Shown one piece after another: positions 1-8,767 of a stretch of 64,000 nucleotides of DNA (positions are counted from its first letter, which is position 1; each line of letters begins with the position of its first letter). A program made the position numbers and the translations under genes. The stretch is from Mucilaginibacter ginsenosidivorax (lineage in GTDB: Bacteria; Bacteroidota; Bacteroidia; Sphingobacteriales; Sphingobacteriaceae): assembly GCF_007971525.1 (NCBI RefSeq), contig NZ_CP042437.1, positions 6,386,001 to 6,450,000 on the forward strand. The letters are read 5' to 3'. The notes under the pieces are model-generated. The model was given only the letters and a program-made list of their open reading frames with translations. It did no database searches and was not told the origin of the DNA.

Positions 1-114
1 CCCAAGCAGCGAGTGTTAGGGGGCTTCGATTTTTAACAGATTGTTGAAATTTATATTGCTAATAAATTTAGTAATTGTAAGGAGTTTTCTATTTTGGCTG
101 ACTACAAAAATTAG

Positions 115-339
115 ATGGCGGCTGCGACAAAACGAACTTTCAGTGACTACGATAAAGAAGGCCTATTAAAGGAATTAGGGGTTTGGCGCGGAAAATGTAT
201 TTTGGTTTGTACTAAAGCGCCAATCGGCAGCAATGTTTATAAGCTTGCAGAAAAACTTATTGGTGACATTGATACCGCTGTTGAGACATTAACGGGGGAT
301 AGGAAACACTTTTATACAAAACCCCATTCCACAAAATAA
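115..339 (+). CDS. Small conserved-looking hypothetical protein of the element
   Basis: A 74-residue soluble, charged protein that I cannot assign to a family. A stop codon directly precedes the ATG, which fixes the start, and an AAGGAG site lies about 30 bases upstream, too far to be its own ribosome site. The middle (GVWRGKCILVCTKAP) is the most structured-looking part and the protein is Lys-rich. Bases 1-36 could be the tail of an upstream gene, as one frame is open from base 1 to a TAA at 34-36. No membrane segment or signal peptide is seen. Confidence 0.5.
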   Translation: MAAATKRTFSDYDKEGLLKELGVWRGKCILVCTKAPIGSNVYKLAEKLIGDIDTAVETLTGDRKHFYTKPHSTK

Positions 340-418
340 AGCGGATAAGCTGATTTGCAGTTGTGCAAATAGTAATCAATTTATTGGATATATTCGTGTT
401 AATAACATTAAAATTGAT

Positions 419-685
419 ATGATGATAACAAAGAAAGATTTATATGAATTTCTCGATTACTGGAACCAAGAAGATAAAGCCGAAGGTGACTCCAAACCTA
501 TAAACCCTTATCAGTTCGGCGGCTATTTCCTTAGCCCGAGTTTTCATTTAAAATGGTATCTTAATGAAAACGATTTTCTTGCATTAACAAAAGAATTAGA
601 CGTAGAACAGGAAATAATTGATAGCGGTAAACTGATATTTAAATATGGTGATCAGAATGTAGAAATTGAGCAATACAGTTCGTAG
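419..685 (+). CDS. Small acidic hypothetical protein
   Basis: An 88-residue acidic protein with alternating aromatic and charged residues and no membrane segment. Two ATG codons in tandem (419 and 422) are possible starts. It follows the previous small gene on the same strand by 80 bases and faces the mobilization operon tail to tail. No family is recognised, and the coding call rests on a clean open frame and normal composition. Confidence 0.45.
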   Translation: MMITKKDLYEFLDYWNQEDKAEGDSKPINPYQFGGYFLSPSFHLKWYLNENDFLALTKELDVEQEIIDSGKLIFKYGDQNVEIEQYSS

Positions 686-772
686 TAATATAGGTTATAT
701 TAATCCCCGCGACATTGGTAAAAAGGGATTTAATGAAAAGCTTTGAACCTTTTGTTTTGTTTAATCTTGACG

Positions 773-1183
773 TTATCGCTTTCTTTTCTGTTCTTGTTGC
801 CTTGCGCGGATAGCTTGTTGTTGCCGGATAATTTTTTGTAATTCAATTTGCCGTTCGGTCAATTGATCGCTATCGTTTTTTGTTTCTGGCTTGGGCTGTA
901 ATTTACCGGGTACAGACTTAACACCCATTAACTCCCGCTGTTCATCATGCCGTTTCATAATAGCTTCGTAATGCTCGCCACCTTCCATTGACCAAGTATT
1001 TAGATAACTGTTCATTTGGTTATCCATTCGCTTGCGGATATCTTCTGGCAAGTTATCTTCTGAGCCAAAAGCCCCAATAATTTCTTCCTGTTCTTTTCGT
1101 AGATCAGCCCAAGCCTTATCGCGGATTGTTTTGAATTGTTCTATTTCGCGCTGTTGCTGCTCGTATAATTCCGGCAATGTCAT
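773..1183 (-). CDS. Charged coiled-coil protein at the end of the mob operon
   Basis: A 136-residue protein very rich in Gln, Glu, Arg and Lys, predicted to be largely helical or coiled coil, ending in a basic Gln/Arg-rich tail. Its start overlaps the 3' end of the relaxase gene by 68 bases in another frame, so the two are probably translated together. Its place as third gene of a mobC-relaxase-X operon suggests an accessory role in mobilization, but no domain is recognised. Confidence 0.65.
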   Translation of the reverse strand: MTLPELYEQQQREIEQFKTIRDKAWADLRKEQEEIIGAFGSEDNLPEDIRKRMDNQMNSYLNTWSMEGGEHYEAIMKRHDEQRELMGVKSVPGKLQPKPETKNDSDQLTERQIELQKIIRQQQAIRARQQEQKRKR

Positions 1184-2339
1184 GGAAAAATTCTTTTATC
1201 TGCTCTAAGATAGGAATTTGCCCGCTAAAGTGGCGGGTGCGTTTCCTTTCACGGTTGCGCTGCCGCTGGCGTTCCTGTTCGGCGATAATTTTTTGCCGTT
1301 CAAGTTCCTGTTGGGTAGATTTTTCATCAATTCCGCTTTGCTTATTATCAAGGAACTGTTCTGCAATCTCCTGCTTGCGCTGCTGGTCGGTTTTTTCCGG
1401 CGGCGGTGGCGGCTCGGTTTTATCCTTGCCACTATCCTTGAAGTCATCAAAGATGTCATCGTTTTTGCGCTTGTCTTTGTCGGGCTTTCTTTCTTTCGTT
1501 GCATCGTCGCGGCTTTCGGCAAAGCTGGCTGCAAGATCTTGCACCACTGGTTTAAGTTCGGCTTTCTCCTGTTCACGTTTACCGGATGATGTGCCTTGTT
1601 CTTGGCGCATCAGGTCGATGGCTTCTTTATCGGTAACAAGCATCTCATGGCGAAGTCTGGCCCGTACCTCTTTGGTACGAACGCCATCAATCTGCCGCAC
1701 AAGGTCAAACGCCCGGCCATTTTCATCAACAATCATAAACGGCCTGTTGCCTGTGCCTGCCGCAACCATATATCCTGCTTTACGCGCGGATTTGATAAAT
1801 TCCGGCCCTGTGGTGGTATCATTCCAAAGTTGCGTAACGGCTTCTTTCAGTTCTTTACGTTGTGGATTGCGGTAATTAGTGCGCTTATGCCCTAAAGCTT
1901 CTTCTATCTTGGGGCGGGCTTTATCCACTTTCAGGATAAAGTGCTTGGCTGGGATTACCTTGCCTGTTTCAAAATTATAACGTTCCCATACGACATGGGC
2001 ATGGGTGCGGCCTTTCTTTGTATGCAGGACAATAACACGGCGCTGATTTTCAAATCCTGTATCGGCAGCTAAAATATCAGCCGCCTTGTACCAGTCTTCA
2101 CGGGTCATGGTTTGATCTTCCCCGTAAGCGGGGTTGATCTGCACATTAAAAAAAGCCTTGTTAGTTTTGGTCAACTCACTATTGAGTTGCATCTCCATAA
2201 TAACTTGCTGCAAAAACAGTTTGTCTGCATCTTCCCGGCCATCGACTTCCAGAATTTCGATTGCGTCATTATCTTTCAACGTGACCAGGTATTGCGCAAG
2301 CTGCGCCCCGTCACTGCGGATATTGGCCCGTAAAATCAT
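1116..2339 (-). CDS. Relaxase / mobilization nuclease (VirD2/MobA-like)
   Basis: A 407-residue DNA-nicking enzyme of the relaxase/mobilization nuclease superfamily, expected to cut one strand at oriT and lead it into the recipient. The N-terminal 200 residues hold the nuclease fold. The metal-binding histidine motif is visible as HTKKGRTHAHVVWERYN at about residues 105-121 (H...HxH). The C-terminal half is highly charged, with a proline run near residue 310 and a long Gln/Glu/Arg helix, as is common for relaxase tails. The ATG overlaps the stop of the mobC-like gene by four bases, and the 3' end overlaps the following coiled-coil gene. Confidence 0.88.
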   Translation of the reverse strand: MILRANIRSDGAQLAQYLVTLKDNDAIEILEVDGREDADKLFLQQVIMEMQLNSELTKTNKAFFNVQINPAYGEDQTMTREDWYKAADILAADTGFENQRRVIVLHTKKGRTHAHVVWERYNFETGKVIPAKHFILKVDKARPKIEEALGHKRTNYRNPQRKELKEAVTQLWNDTTTGPEFIKSARKAGYMVAAGTGNRPFMIVDENGRAFDLVRQIDGVRTKEVRARLRHEMLVTDKEAIDLMRQEQGTSSGKREQEKAELKPVVQDLAASFAESRDDATKERKPDKDKRKNDDIFDDFKDSGKDKTEPPPPPEKTDQQRKQEIAEQFLDNKQSGIDEKSTQQELERQKIIAEQERQRQRNRERKRTRHFSGQIPILEQIKEFFHDIAGIIRAATARNRTIQNNPR

Positions 2340-2719
2340 ACGGCCAAAGCCTCCATGATAAGGGCGCGCAATTCATCGGTATGCTCCAGCACATGATTGA
2401 ATTGTTTTTTATCAATACCCGTCCAGCCGTCGCGGTCATGTTCGTCATGGTCTTGGCGGCGGTTCAGTTCACGGGCAATCTGGTTCAGATTGCTGCCTTG
2501 CTTGCCTAACTCCGATAAAATTTTGAGCAAGATTTCACGATCAAGGGTCGGCACGCTCCGTGCCGGCTTGGCACCGATTGCCAAGCCACGCAAAAAATCA
2601 CTCGGCGTTTTTCCGGCGCTTTTGGCAAGTTGCCAAATAAGGGATTTTTCTGATGACGATACGCGCAAGCGTATGACAAGCTTGCGCTTGTCGTCATCCG
2701 TTTTTACAGGTCGTGGCAT
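2336..2719 (-). CDS. mobC: MobC-like relaxosome accessory protein
   Basis: A 127-residue basic protein of the bacterial mobilization protein MobC family. Residues 1-60 (RKLVIRLRVSSSEKSLIW, then AGKTPSDFLRGLAIG) resemble a ribbon-helix-helix DNA-binding unit. A second segment, GKQGSNLNQIARELNR near residues 71-87, is the typical MobC motif. It would bind oriT and help the relaxase nick. It is the first gene of the mob operon, overlaps the relaxase start by four bases, and the candidate oriT lies directly upstream. Confidence 0.85.
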   Translation of the reverse strand: MPRPVKTDDDKRKLVIRLRVSSSEKSLIWQLAKSAGKTPSDFLRGLAIGAKPARSVPTLDREILLKILSELGKQGSNLNQIARELNRRQDHDEHDRDGWTGIDKKQFNHVLEHTDELRALIMEALAV

Positions 2720-2759
2720 GTTACCTAAAATTATTCGTGTTTAAATTTTCCCTCAATTT

Positions 2760-2870
2760 TCCCGAGGGGGGTCAAGCGGGGGAGTGAAACGTCCCCCCTT
2801 GCAAGATGGTTTGTACGGAAAAAACCAACGGTTTTTGTAGCTACAAACCACATCTTGCAACTTACGAATA
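2760..2870. other. Candidate origin of transfer (oriT)
   Basis: The space between divergent mobC and the coupling protein gene is rich in nested hairpins. GGGGGA (2778-2783) pairs with TCCCCC (2792-2797). A long inverted repeat has arms at 2799-2816 and 2841-2860 (TTGCAAGATG..GTTTGTA, one arm with two extra bases). Inside it AAAAACC (2820-2826) and GGTTTTT (2830-2836) form a small hairpin with loop AAC. Nested inverted repeats beside mobC are the usual layout of an oriT. The nic site is not assigned. Confidence 0.6.
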
Positions 2871-2975
2871 ATATACTGGATATCAGGCTGTTTTCATGGA
2901 AATCTGGGTTTGTAAATAACAAACAAGATTAGTGAACCTGAAAAAATAAATATGAATTACTGTTGCTAATAATAA

Positions 2976-4844
2976 ATGATTTTCCGACTTTCAGAAAATC
3001 AAACCTGCAACCTTATGAATGAAAAAGAACCTAACCCTAAAACCAACTTATCAAACGAACTTCCTAATAAGTTTAGCCTCCCTGTACAATCTTCATCATT
3101 CAGTCAAAGTTTTTTAATCTCCCGTGAAGATTTTAAAAAGCTTATTGCTGTTGAAATAGGCCCCGAAACCAAAAACAGATTCACCATGTTAATGGTGGGC
3201 ATATCACTTACGGCGATTTCATTAGGAGGAGCGTTAATTGGTTATGTCCGCGCCTATAATCGATTTTTCAAAGACAAAGATTTAGCGCCAGTCTTATACC
3301 TGAACAATCCGATTATCAGAGTTGCGATGATTACTGGCGGTGTCATCGCATGGCTTGTTGTTCTGTTATTTATCGTGTGTCTGAGTTTTTTAGCTTCAAA
3401 TAGTGGTTTCACACCTAAACTCATAACGATTTATATCATCGTAAATTCCGTTACCTCAATTTTTGTTCTTAGTGTGTTCATGTTTTGGCAATCTCGCATC
3501 AGTAGCACCATGATTGAGAGTAAAAAATTTGGATCGGCCCGCTTTGCCCGTGAACATGAATTGACCACATTACAAAACCAAAGCGGTTTTTACATCGGAC
3601 AAGGTCATAAATTTCATTATAAAGGCCATATCCTGACTGTAGCGGGAACAAGGGGCGGCAAAGGAACTAATCTTATCATTCCTAATTTGTTAGGCGCTGG
3701 CGGCCTTGAAACCAGTTGGATCGTTATTGACCCAAAAGGGGAAAACGCAGCCATAACAGCACGGTATCAGCGGGAAATCGGCCAAAATGTTATTATCCTA
3801 AATCCCTGGGATTTACTTGCTGCCAATGTTGGGACGGCACAAAGTTACAATCCGCTCGATATGCTGGCGATTGAATCCCTGCATTTGGTAGATGATATTC
3901 AAGTGATCGCTGAAATGATTGTCCCTGTTAGTCATGATGAAAAAAACAGCTTTTGGACGGACTCCGCGCGTACCATTGTTTCAGGATTGCTGTTGCATAT
4001 TGTTACTTCGCAACCCAAAGAACTACATACATTAACCACATTGTGGGAATGGGTGAGATATCAGGCGGATGATTGGGACAAAATCATTCAGGATATGGCC
4101 GTTAATGACCATGCTTTGCACAAAGGCACCATTAAAAATGCTGGGTTGGAAATATTAAAATTACAATCCGCCGGTGAGGATACGTTTGGCGGGATAATAT
4201 CATCGGTATTACAGGCAACGGATTTCCTGAAATCGCCGGCTTTACAACAATCCTTAAAAACCGGGTTTGATCCTAAAATACTGGTAGATGGTAAAACAAC
4301 CGTCTACGTCATTATTCCGGCTGATAAGCTTAAAAGTCATTATAGATGGTTGCGTCTGGTTGTTACCAGTATGATGCGGGCAGTCATCAGGAAACCGGAT
4401 AAACGGGTTACTTTTCTATTAGATGAATTTGCCGCCCTGGGCTATTTGCCTGAAATCGAAACGGCGTTAAGTACTTATGCCGGATATAACGTTACCGTGT
4501 GGCCGATCTTGCAATCCTTGATACAGCTACATAATCTTTATAAAAATAACTGGGAAACGTTTATTGCGAACTGTACTGTGCGGCAGTATTTTACAATAAA
4601 TGATAATTTTTCGGCGGAATATATTAGTAAAGCTATTGGGGAAACGTCGAATTTGATCGTTTCCAAAGATGCTGACCCAAAAGCTAACGCCCGGCGTTTA
4701 GTTACTCCTGATGAATTGAGGCGGGAATCCGGTAAAAAGATATTCATGTTTATTAGCGATCTGCCGCCGACTTATGTTGACAAATTGCCCTATTATTTGT
4801 TGGTTGATTTGAAAGGTAAAGCAGATAGAAACCCTTATATCTAA
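2976..4844 (+). CDS. Type IV coupling protein (VirD4/TraG/TraD family)
   Basis: A 622-residue inner-membrane ATPase that brings the relaxase-DNA complex to a type IV secretion channel. Three hydrophobic segments (about residues 68-90, 111-135 and 144-167) precede the cytoplasmic motor domain. Walker A is GTRGGKGTN near 224-232, followed by IVIDPKGENA; Walker B is VTFLLDEFAALG near 478-489. The length is normal for the family. The first ATG gives a leading peptide of 13 residues before a second Met (ATG at 3015), which is an equally good start; neither has a clear ribosome site. It is divergent from mobC across the candidate oriT. No partner channel genes are in view. Confidence 0.9.
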   Translation: MIFRLSENQTCNLMNEKEPNPKTNLSNELPNKFSLPVQSSSFSQSFLISREDFKKLIAVEIGPETKNRFTMLMVGISLTAISLGGALIGYVRAYNRFFKDKDLAPVLYLNNPIIRVAMITGGVIAWLVVLLFIVCLSFLASNSGFTPKLITIYIIVNSVTSIFVLSVFMFWQSRISSTMIESKKFGSARFAREHELTTLQNQSGFYIGQGHKFHYKGHILTVAGTRGGKGTNLIIPNLLGAGGLETSWIVIDPKGENAAITARYQREIGQNVIILNPWDLLAANVGTAQSYNPLDMLAIESLHLVDDIQVIAEMIVPVSHDEKNSFWTDSARTIVSGLLLHIVTSQPKELHTLTTLWEWVRYQADDWDKIIQDMAVNDHALHKGTIKNAGLEILKLQSAGEDTFGGIISSVLQATDFLKSPALQQSLKTGFDPKILVDGKTTVYVIIPADKLKSHYRWLRLVVTSMMRAVIRKPDKRVTFLLDEFAALGYLPEIETALSTYAGYNVTVWPILQSLIQLHNLYKNNWETFIANCTVRQYFTINDNFSAEYISKAIGETSNLIVSKDADPKANARRLVTPDELRRESGKKIFMFISDLPPTYVDKLPYYLLVDLKGKADRNPYI

Positions 4845-4888
4845 TCGAGGAATAATTTTTTAACTTTACATCTTACAGTACATCAAGC

Positions 4889-5128
4889 ATGATAAAGACA
4901 ATAACTATTGAAACAGGAATGTCAGAAATGAGCCCTTTAGAGGCCCATAAAATATCTGCGATTGATGCAAAGGTAAATCATCTTTCCATTCAATTATTGC
5001 ACGACTATGTATTAAATAAAGAGGCGTTAACTATAGCTGACGTATCGAAGGTAGAAGAGCATATAATCAACTGTGATAGTTGTAAGTTTCAAATAGACAC
5101 TTTTCAAAAGGATGAACACAAACCTTAG
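4889..5128 (+). CDS. Small protein with a zf-HC2-like Cys/His motif
   Basis: A 79-residue protein whose C-terminal half contains VEEHIINCDSCKF, an H-x3-C-x2-C pattern like the zinc-binding region of anti-sigma factors (zf-HC2). There is no membrane segment, so it is not a standard membrane anti-sigma factor. An alternative ATG lies at 4919. It ends three bases before the next gene, so the two are probably one transcription unit and may act together. The motif is visible; any regulatory role is inference. Confidence 0.6.
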   Translation: MIKTITIETGMSEMSPLEAHKISAIDAKVNHLSIQLLHDYVLNKEALTIADVSKVEEHIINCDSCKFQIDTFQKDEHKP

Positions 5129-5131
5129 ATA

Positions 5132-6238
5132 ATGAAAGACACCGTATTGCATTTGGGTTGCGATGCAACAGGTCTTGTTTCCATCATCCGGCATTTCTAC
5201 CACACGATTAACTTAGAAATCTTTTTAATAAATGACGATACGACTTTTAGCGACGATGCAAAAGTGTTGTATTGGTCTAACCTCAAGAGGCAGCGTTACT
5301 ATGAATTAGCGCCAGAGCTTGGATTTCATTATAAAATTTTTGATAAGGTCTTTTTTAGCAACGTTGTAGATATTTTTGAATTAGAAAAATTAGCGAAGAT
5401 TTATGAGAAGAGCAGTATTGTACATTTTGTTATAAGTAATAACAAAGCTCAACTCATCGACAACTTAGATACAGTAGCGCATATTTTAAGTGGAAAAAAA
5501 ACGAAATCGTCATCAGGAGCATTTATTGTTTATCTTGTGAATAGCTACAACTCTGATGAATTTAAAGATTTATTGAGCCGCCGATATCCCGAAATTAATT
5601 TGGACAAGATAAGTATTATAGAATGTCTTACAGATGTCCTCTGTAGTATTCCTCATGAAACTTTTAAAAGATGTATTGTTGCTTCTGAGAATAGGAATAT
5701 ATTAATACAGTTGAACAAATACGATGTAAGGAAAATAAAATTAGACAATTGCAGAGAAACGGTCGAATTTCTTTTTAACAGAAAAAGTAGTGTGATTAAA
5801 AACATTAGCACTTTGCGAAATAAATTCAATCTCTGTCGTTGTTTAATGCTTCTACTCTCAATTTATGCAGCAGACGTCGGCCATATGTATATTTTTGGAT
5901 ATCTGAAATTCATTCCAAGCGCCCGCTTGGTAGCAGAAAGGTTAATTGCTGAACTTACATATATAATTTTGGTTGATCCAAAGTTGGATAATGTTGCTCG
6001 TCGAGACTTGGAGAGCTATTTTGTTAGGCTCGAAAATTATGGAGGTAATGTACTAGAAATATTGCCTGCATCAAAAATTGAACTTCTGGAAATCAAGGAT
6101 TTTCTTTACGAAACTCTAAATCCCGGGATTAAAAATTTTTATGAACAAGACGACCTTTGGCGTTATAGCATAAGTGAATTTGAGTACATTCCTTACGCGT
6201 TAAAACTTCTTAATGACCAAATCAAACTTTGGAGATAA
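5132..6238 (+). CDS. Unknown 368-residue protein, possibly a divergent mannitol-dehydrogenase-fold protein
   Basis: No firm family. The N-terminus (VLHLGCDATGLVSIIRHFY, then EIFLIND) has the beta-alpha-beta spacing of a Rossmann nucleotide-binding fold. Later segments occur in the order seen in mannitol-1-phosphate dehydrogenases: a strand like FIVYLVNSYN, IIECLTDVLCSIP, ADVGHMYIFGYLK near residues 250-263, and SYFVRLENYG. The K-x5-N-x4-H catalytic pattern of that family is not intact (DVGH without the preceding Lys/Asn), so a catalytically dead sensor is possible. This is a visual comparison only. It pairs with the zf-HC2-like gene three bases upstream and looks like element cargo. Confidence 0.6.
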   Translation: MKDTVLHLGCDATGLVSIIRHFYHTINLEIFLINDDTTFSDDAKVLYWSNLKRQRYYELAPELGFHYKIFDKVFFSNVVDIFELEKLAKIYEKSSIVHFVISNNKAQLIDNLDTVAHILSGKKTKSSSGAFIVYLVNSYNSDEFKDLLSRRYPEINLDKISIIECLTDVLCSIPHETFKRCIVASENRNILIQLNKYDVRKIKLDNCRETVEFLFNRKSSVIKNISTLRNKFNLCRCLMLLLSIYAADVGHMYIFGYLKFIPSARLVAERLIAELTYIILVDPKLDNVARRDLESYFVRLENYGGNVLEILPASKIELLEIKDFLYETLNPGIKNFYEQDDLWRYSISEFEYIPYALKLLNDQIKLWR

Positions 6239-6336
6239 CTATAAAGTTAGTCGTCCAGAATCTCTTTTCAAAATCTTAGATTGGTTTATATTTGATTGAT
6301 GTTTTACAAAATGGCAGTATAAAAACAGGGGCAACA

Positions 6337-6750
6337 ATGTTTATCAATCTTGGAAAATACATGCGTATTTGTCATCGATTTCCCGCTGTAGCAACAGTGG
6401 TGCTTTTTCTTGTATGCATTCATTCAACAAACTGTTTTAGTGGTCAACTAGAGCCAATCAAAATAGATTTGAAAGTTTTTAGTACTTATTTCAATTTGTC
6501 AGATAACAGTGATAGCGTTGATGATTATGTTGCAAAATATTCAAAGAAAATTGTACAATTAACGCCATCGCAGTTAAACGAAATAGTTATCAATAGCCAA
6601 GGCGATTATCAAAAAGCAAAAGCGTTACTTATGCTTACTGTGCTTAATTTAAATCATAACATCACAGACACCAGTGTTAGCAAAAATTATTACGATCTCT
6701 ATTATCATGATTTAAGCAGCGATCTTTGGATTACCTTACTGTTGAAATAG
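6337..6750 (+). CDS. Secreted or membrane-anchored hypothetical protein
   Basis: A 137-residue protein with an N-terminal export signal: basic start, hydrophobic stretch (AVATVVLFLVCIH) and a likely cleavage region around TNCFSG. The start at 6337 is chosen because an AGGGG ribosome-like site lies seven bases upstream; 6292 and 6361 are alternatives. The mature part is polar and Ser/Asp/Tyr-rich with no recognised domain. It is the last gene before the integrase gap. Confidence 0.5.
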   Translation: MFINLGKYMRICHRFPAVATVVLFLVCIHSTNCFSGQLEPIKIDLKVFSTYFNLSDNSDSVDDYVAKYSKKIVQLTPSQLNEIVINSQGDYQKAKALLMLTVLNLNHNITDTSVSKNYYDLYYHDLSSDLWITLLLK

Positions 6751-7177
6751 AATAACCAAACTGCTCTATTATTGCATAATCTATAATAACATGCCGTTCC
6801 ATGTTCGATAACTTACATAAACTGCTCTTCCAAAAAATCATGTTTTGGTTATATTGAGATTAGCTAAAATGTCTTTAGCCGCTGTTTATATCCATGATGA
6901 ACCACAGTTGAACGAACAAAAACAAAGGATTTCTTACTCCATTAAGTGATTGATTTAACAATTATAAAATCAACCGGATATTCATTATATTTTCTTTGAG
7001 AGAAGGCTGATTGAGTAATTGACACATGTTTACGAAGTTTGATCCTCGTTAATTGTGCTTAATAAATCAAGAATTTAAAACGATCAGGAGAATTTATCGC
7101 TATTGTCACTAATAGCCCGGTTTTACTCGTCAACGATGAACCATGGTGTAACCGCTCAACCAGAGAAAGGTACAACA
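6751..7177. other. Intergenic region upstream of the integrase
   Basis: AT-rich spacer of 427 bases with no convincing gene. A CAGGAG at about 7086-7091 precedes a TTG that opens the integrase frame at 7103, but the family alignment favours the ATG at 7178. Integrase promoter or arm-type binding sites may lie here. No clear inverted repeat was found. Confidence 0.4.
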
Positions 7178-8371
7178 ATGACAACTGCAATAAATTTCAC
7201 CAAAACTGTTTTGGACTTAATCCCACGCCCGACCAATGGCAAGAGAACATACCATTATGATAGCCAAGTAAGAGGCTTAGCCTTCGTTATTCAAACCAGC
7301 GGGGCTACATCCTTTTACTTAGTTAAAAAAATAGAGGGGCGAAGCGCCAAAATTCTTCTTGGTAAATACCCGGATTTGTCGGTGGAAAATGCCAGAAAAA
7401 AAGCAAAGATATTACTCGGACAAATTGCAATGGGGGAAAATCCCCAAGCGGAGCGACAGCGCCGCCGAAACGAGCAAACGTTTAAAGAGCTTTTTGAAGA
7501 GTATATGACCCGCTATAGCAAGCTTTACAAAAAAACGTGGCTTTCAGATCAGCAAGATATAAGCCGACTTTGTACGAAGTTATTTCACAAAAAGATCTCT
7601 GCGATTGATAAAAATGATATTCAGCGTCTATGGGAAACGATTTCTGCGGAAAACGGCAAACACATGGCTAATACCATACTAAGACGTGTGAAAGCTGTGT
7701 TTAATAAAGCGATAGAGTGGGGTTGGCAAGGTACAAATCCAGCAGCAGGCATTAAGAAGCATAAAGAAAAGTCCCGTGACCGCTTCATCCAGCCCGGAGA
7801 GATGCCTCATCTTATCCAAGCAATTAAAGATCAGAATGATGATACCTTACGGGATTATTTTTTGATCCTGTTGCTGACTGGTGCGCGTAGAACCAATACA
7901 GTAATGATGCGTTGGGATCAGCTTAATTGGGAAATGGCTGAATGGCGCATTCCTGATACTAAAAATGGCGACCCTGTAATCGTGCCTCTTACTGAAACAG
8001 CTTTGACACTGTTGCGCAACCGCTTGCAAGCTTCATCCTCGATATGGGTTTTTCCGCATAAAACAAAGCCTGAAAAGCATATATTAAATCTTGAATTAAA
8101 ATGGAGAGCAATAAAGGCGCAAGCCACTGCTTATCTACAGGAACAAAAAGAATATGCCACATCGACTTTAATGGATGTTCGTATTCATGATCTGCGCCGC
8201 ACATTTGGTAGCTATCAGGCTTTGTCAGGAACCAGCTTGCAAATTATTGGCAAGAGCCTTGGGCATAGATCGACACATTCAACGCAGATTTATGCCAGGC
8301 TAAATATGGATGCGGTACGCGCATCCGTTAATAAAGCAACTGACATGATGTTGGCTTTGCAATCAGCATAA
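7178..8371 (+). CDS. int: P4-type tyrosine integrase
   Basis: A 397-residue site-specific recombinase that would integrate and excise the element at a tRNA gene. Residues 1-100 form the DUF4102/Arm DNA-binding domain (GLAFVIQTSG, ILLGKYPDLSVENARKKA). A SAM-like core-binding domain follows (about 105-190), then the catalytic domain with Arg in LLTGARRTNTVMMRW, the HDLRRTFGS box, LGHRS and the nucleophile Tyr in TQIYARL. The start at 7178 is chosen because GAGAAAGG lies a few bases upstream and it gives the normal length; TTG at 7103 would add 25 residues. This subfamily is most common in Proteobacteria. It lies about 3.3 kb from the supposed attachment site. Confidence 0.92.
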   Translation: MTTAINFTKTVLDLIPRPTNGKRTYHYDSQVRGLAFVIQTSGATSFYLVKKIEGRSAKILLGKYPDLSVENARKKAKILLGQIAMGENPQAERQRRRNEQTFKELFEEYMTRYSKLYKKTWLSDQQDISRLCTKLFHKKISAIDKNDIQRLWETISAENGKHMANTILRRVKAVFNKAIEWGWQGTNPAAGIKKHKEKSRDRFIQPGEMPHLIQAIKDQNDDTLRDYFLILLLTGARRTNTVMMRWDQLNWEMAEWRIPDTKNGDPVIVPLTETALTLLRNRLQASSSIWVFPHKTKPEKHILNLELKWRAIKAQATAYLQEQKEYATSTLMDVRIHDLRRTFGSYQALSGTSLQIIGKSLGHRSTHSTQIYARLNMDAVRASVNKATDMMLALQSA

Positions 8372-8440
8372 CAATGCATCGTTGATAAATCAGGATAGCG
8401 GCCCAGCAAGGTCGCTATCTCTGACATAATAAAAACTGCC

Positions 8441-8469
8441 TTGACAATAGGACTAAATTCCTCTATAGT
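8441..8469 (+). promoter_or_regulatory. Consensus sigma70-type promoter
   Basis: TTGACA at 8441-8446 and TATAGT at 8464-8469 are separated by exactly 17 bases, a near-perfect sigma70 promoter. This form is not the Bacteroidota housekeeping promoter. It lies 36 bases before the start of the AlpA-like regulator, and the start codon is preceded by AAGGA. Confidence 0.7.
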
Positions 8470-8505
8470 GCGCCCCCTTTTTTTACCACCAACCAAGGAC
8501 AATGA

Positions 8506-8712
8506 ATGATTGAAAAGCTAAATCCTGACCCATTACTAACCCGAAAAGAAGCCGCCCGTTATCTTGATATGGCACCCAATACCCTGGCTGTATGGGCCTG
8601 CACCAAGCGTTACAACCTTAATCCGATTAAAATCGGTCGATCCGTTCGGTATCGCCGTTCTGAACTGGACAGATTTCTTGACCAGTCACTTGTTGTTATT
8701 CAACCAAGTTAA
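8506..8712 (+). CDS. AlpA/excisionase-like helix-turn-helix regulator
   Basis: A 68-residue DNA-binding protein. Residues 9-58 form a MerR/excisionase-type winged helix: LLTRKEAARYLDMAPNTLAVW, with the wing at IKIGRSVRYRRSELDRFL. AlpA-like proteins next to P4 integrases control integrase expression or excision. A ribosome site (AAGGA) lies about seven bases before the ATG at 8506; an overlapping ATG at 8502 stops at once. It is the first gene after the sigma70-type promoter and is followed by the Toprim gene. Confidence 0.8.
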   Translation: MIEKLNPDPLLTRKEAARYLDMAPNTLAVWACTKRYNLNPIKIGRSVRYRRSELDRFLDQSLVVIQPS

Positions 8713-8767
8713 CCCAGCCTCCACCAATAATTTTGCCATTCCAATAAAATTTTTACGGAGATTGCTC

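Noticed and set aside
1..36. Open frame from base 1 ending PKQRVLGGFDF, possible tail of an upstream gene
   Set aside because: Only 11 codons are visible and any frame could be open by chance over so short a stretch.
1177..1875. 232-codon open frame on the plus strand
   Set aside because: It is antisense to the relaxase gene and Ser/Arg/Cys-rich, typical of a shadow frame.
2731..2922. 63-codon frame across the candidate oriT
   Set aside because: It runs through the hairpins and has no family features or ribosome site.
8564..8767. N-terminal extension of the Toprim protein
   Set aside because: It overlaps the AlpA-like gene, and a good ribosome site precedes the ATG at 8,768.
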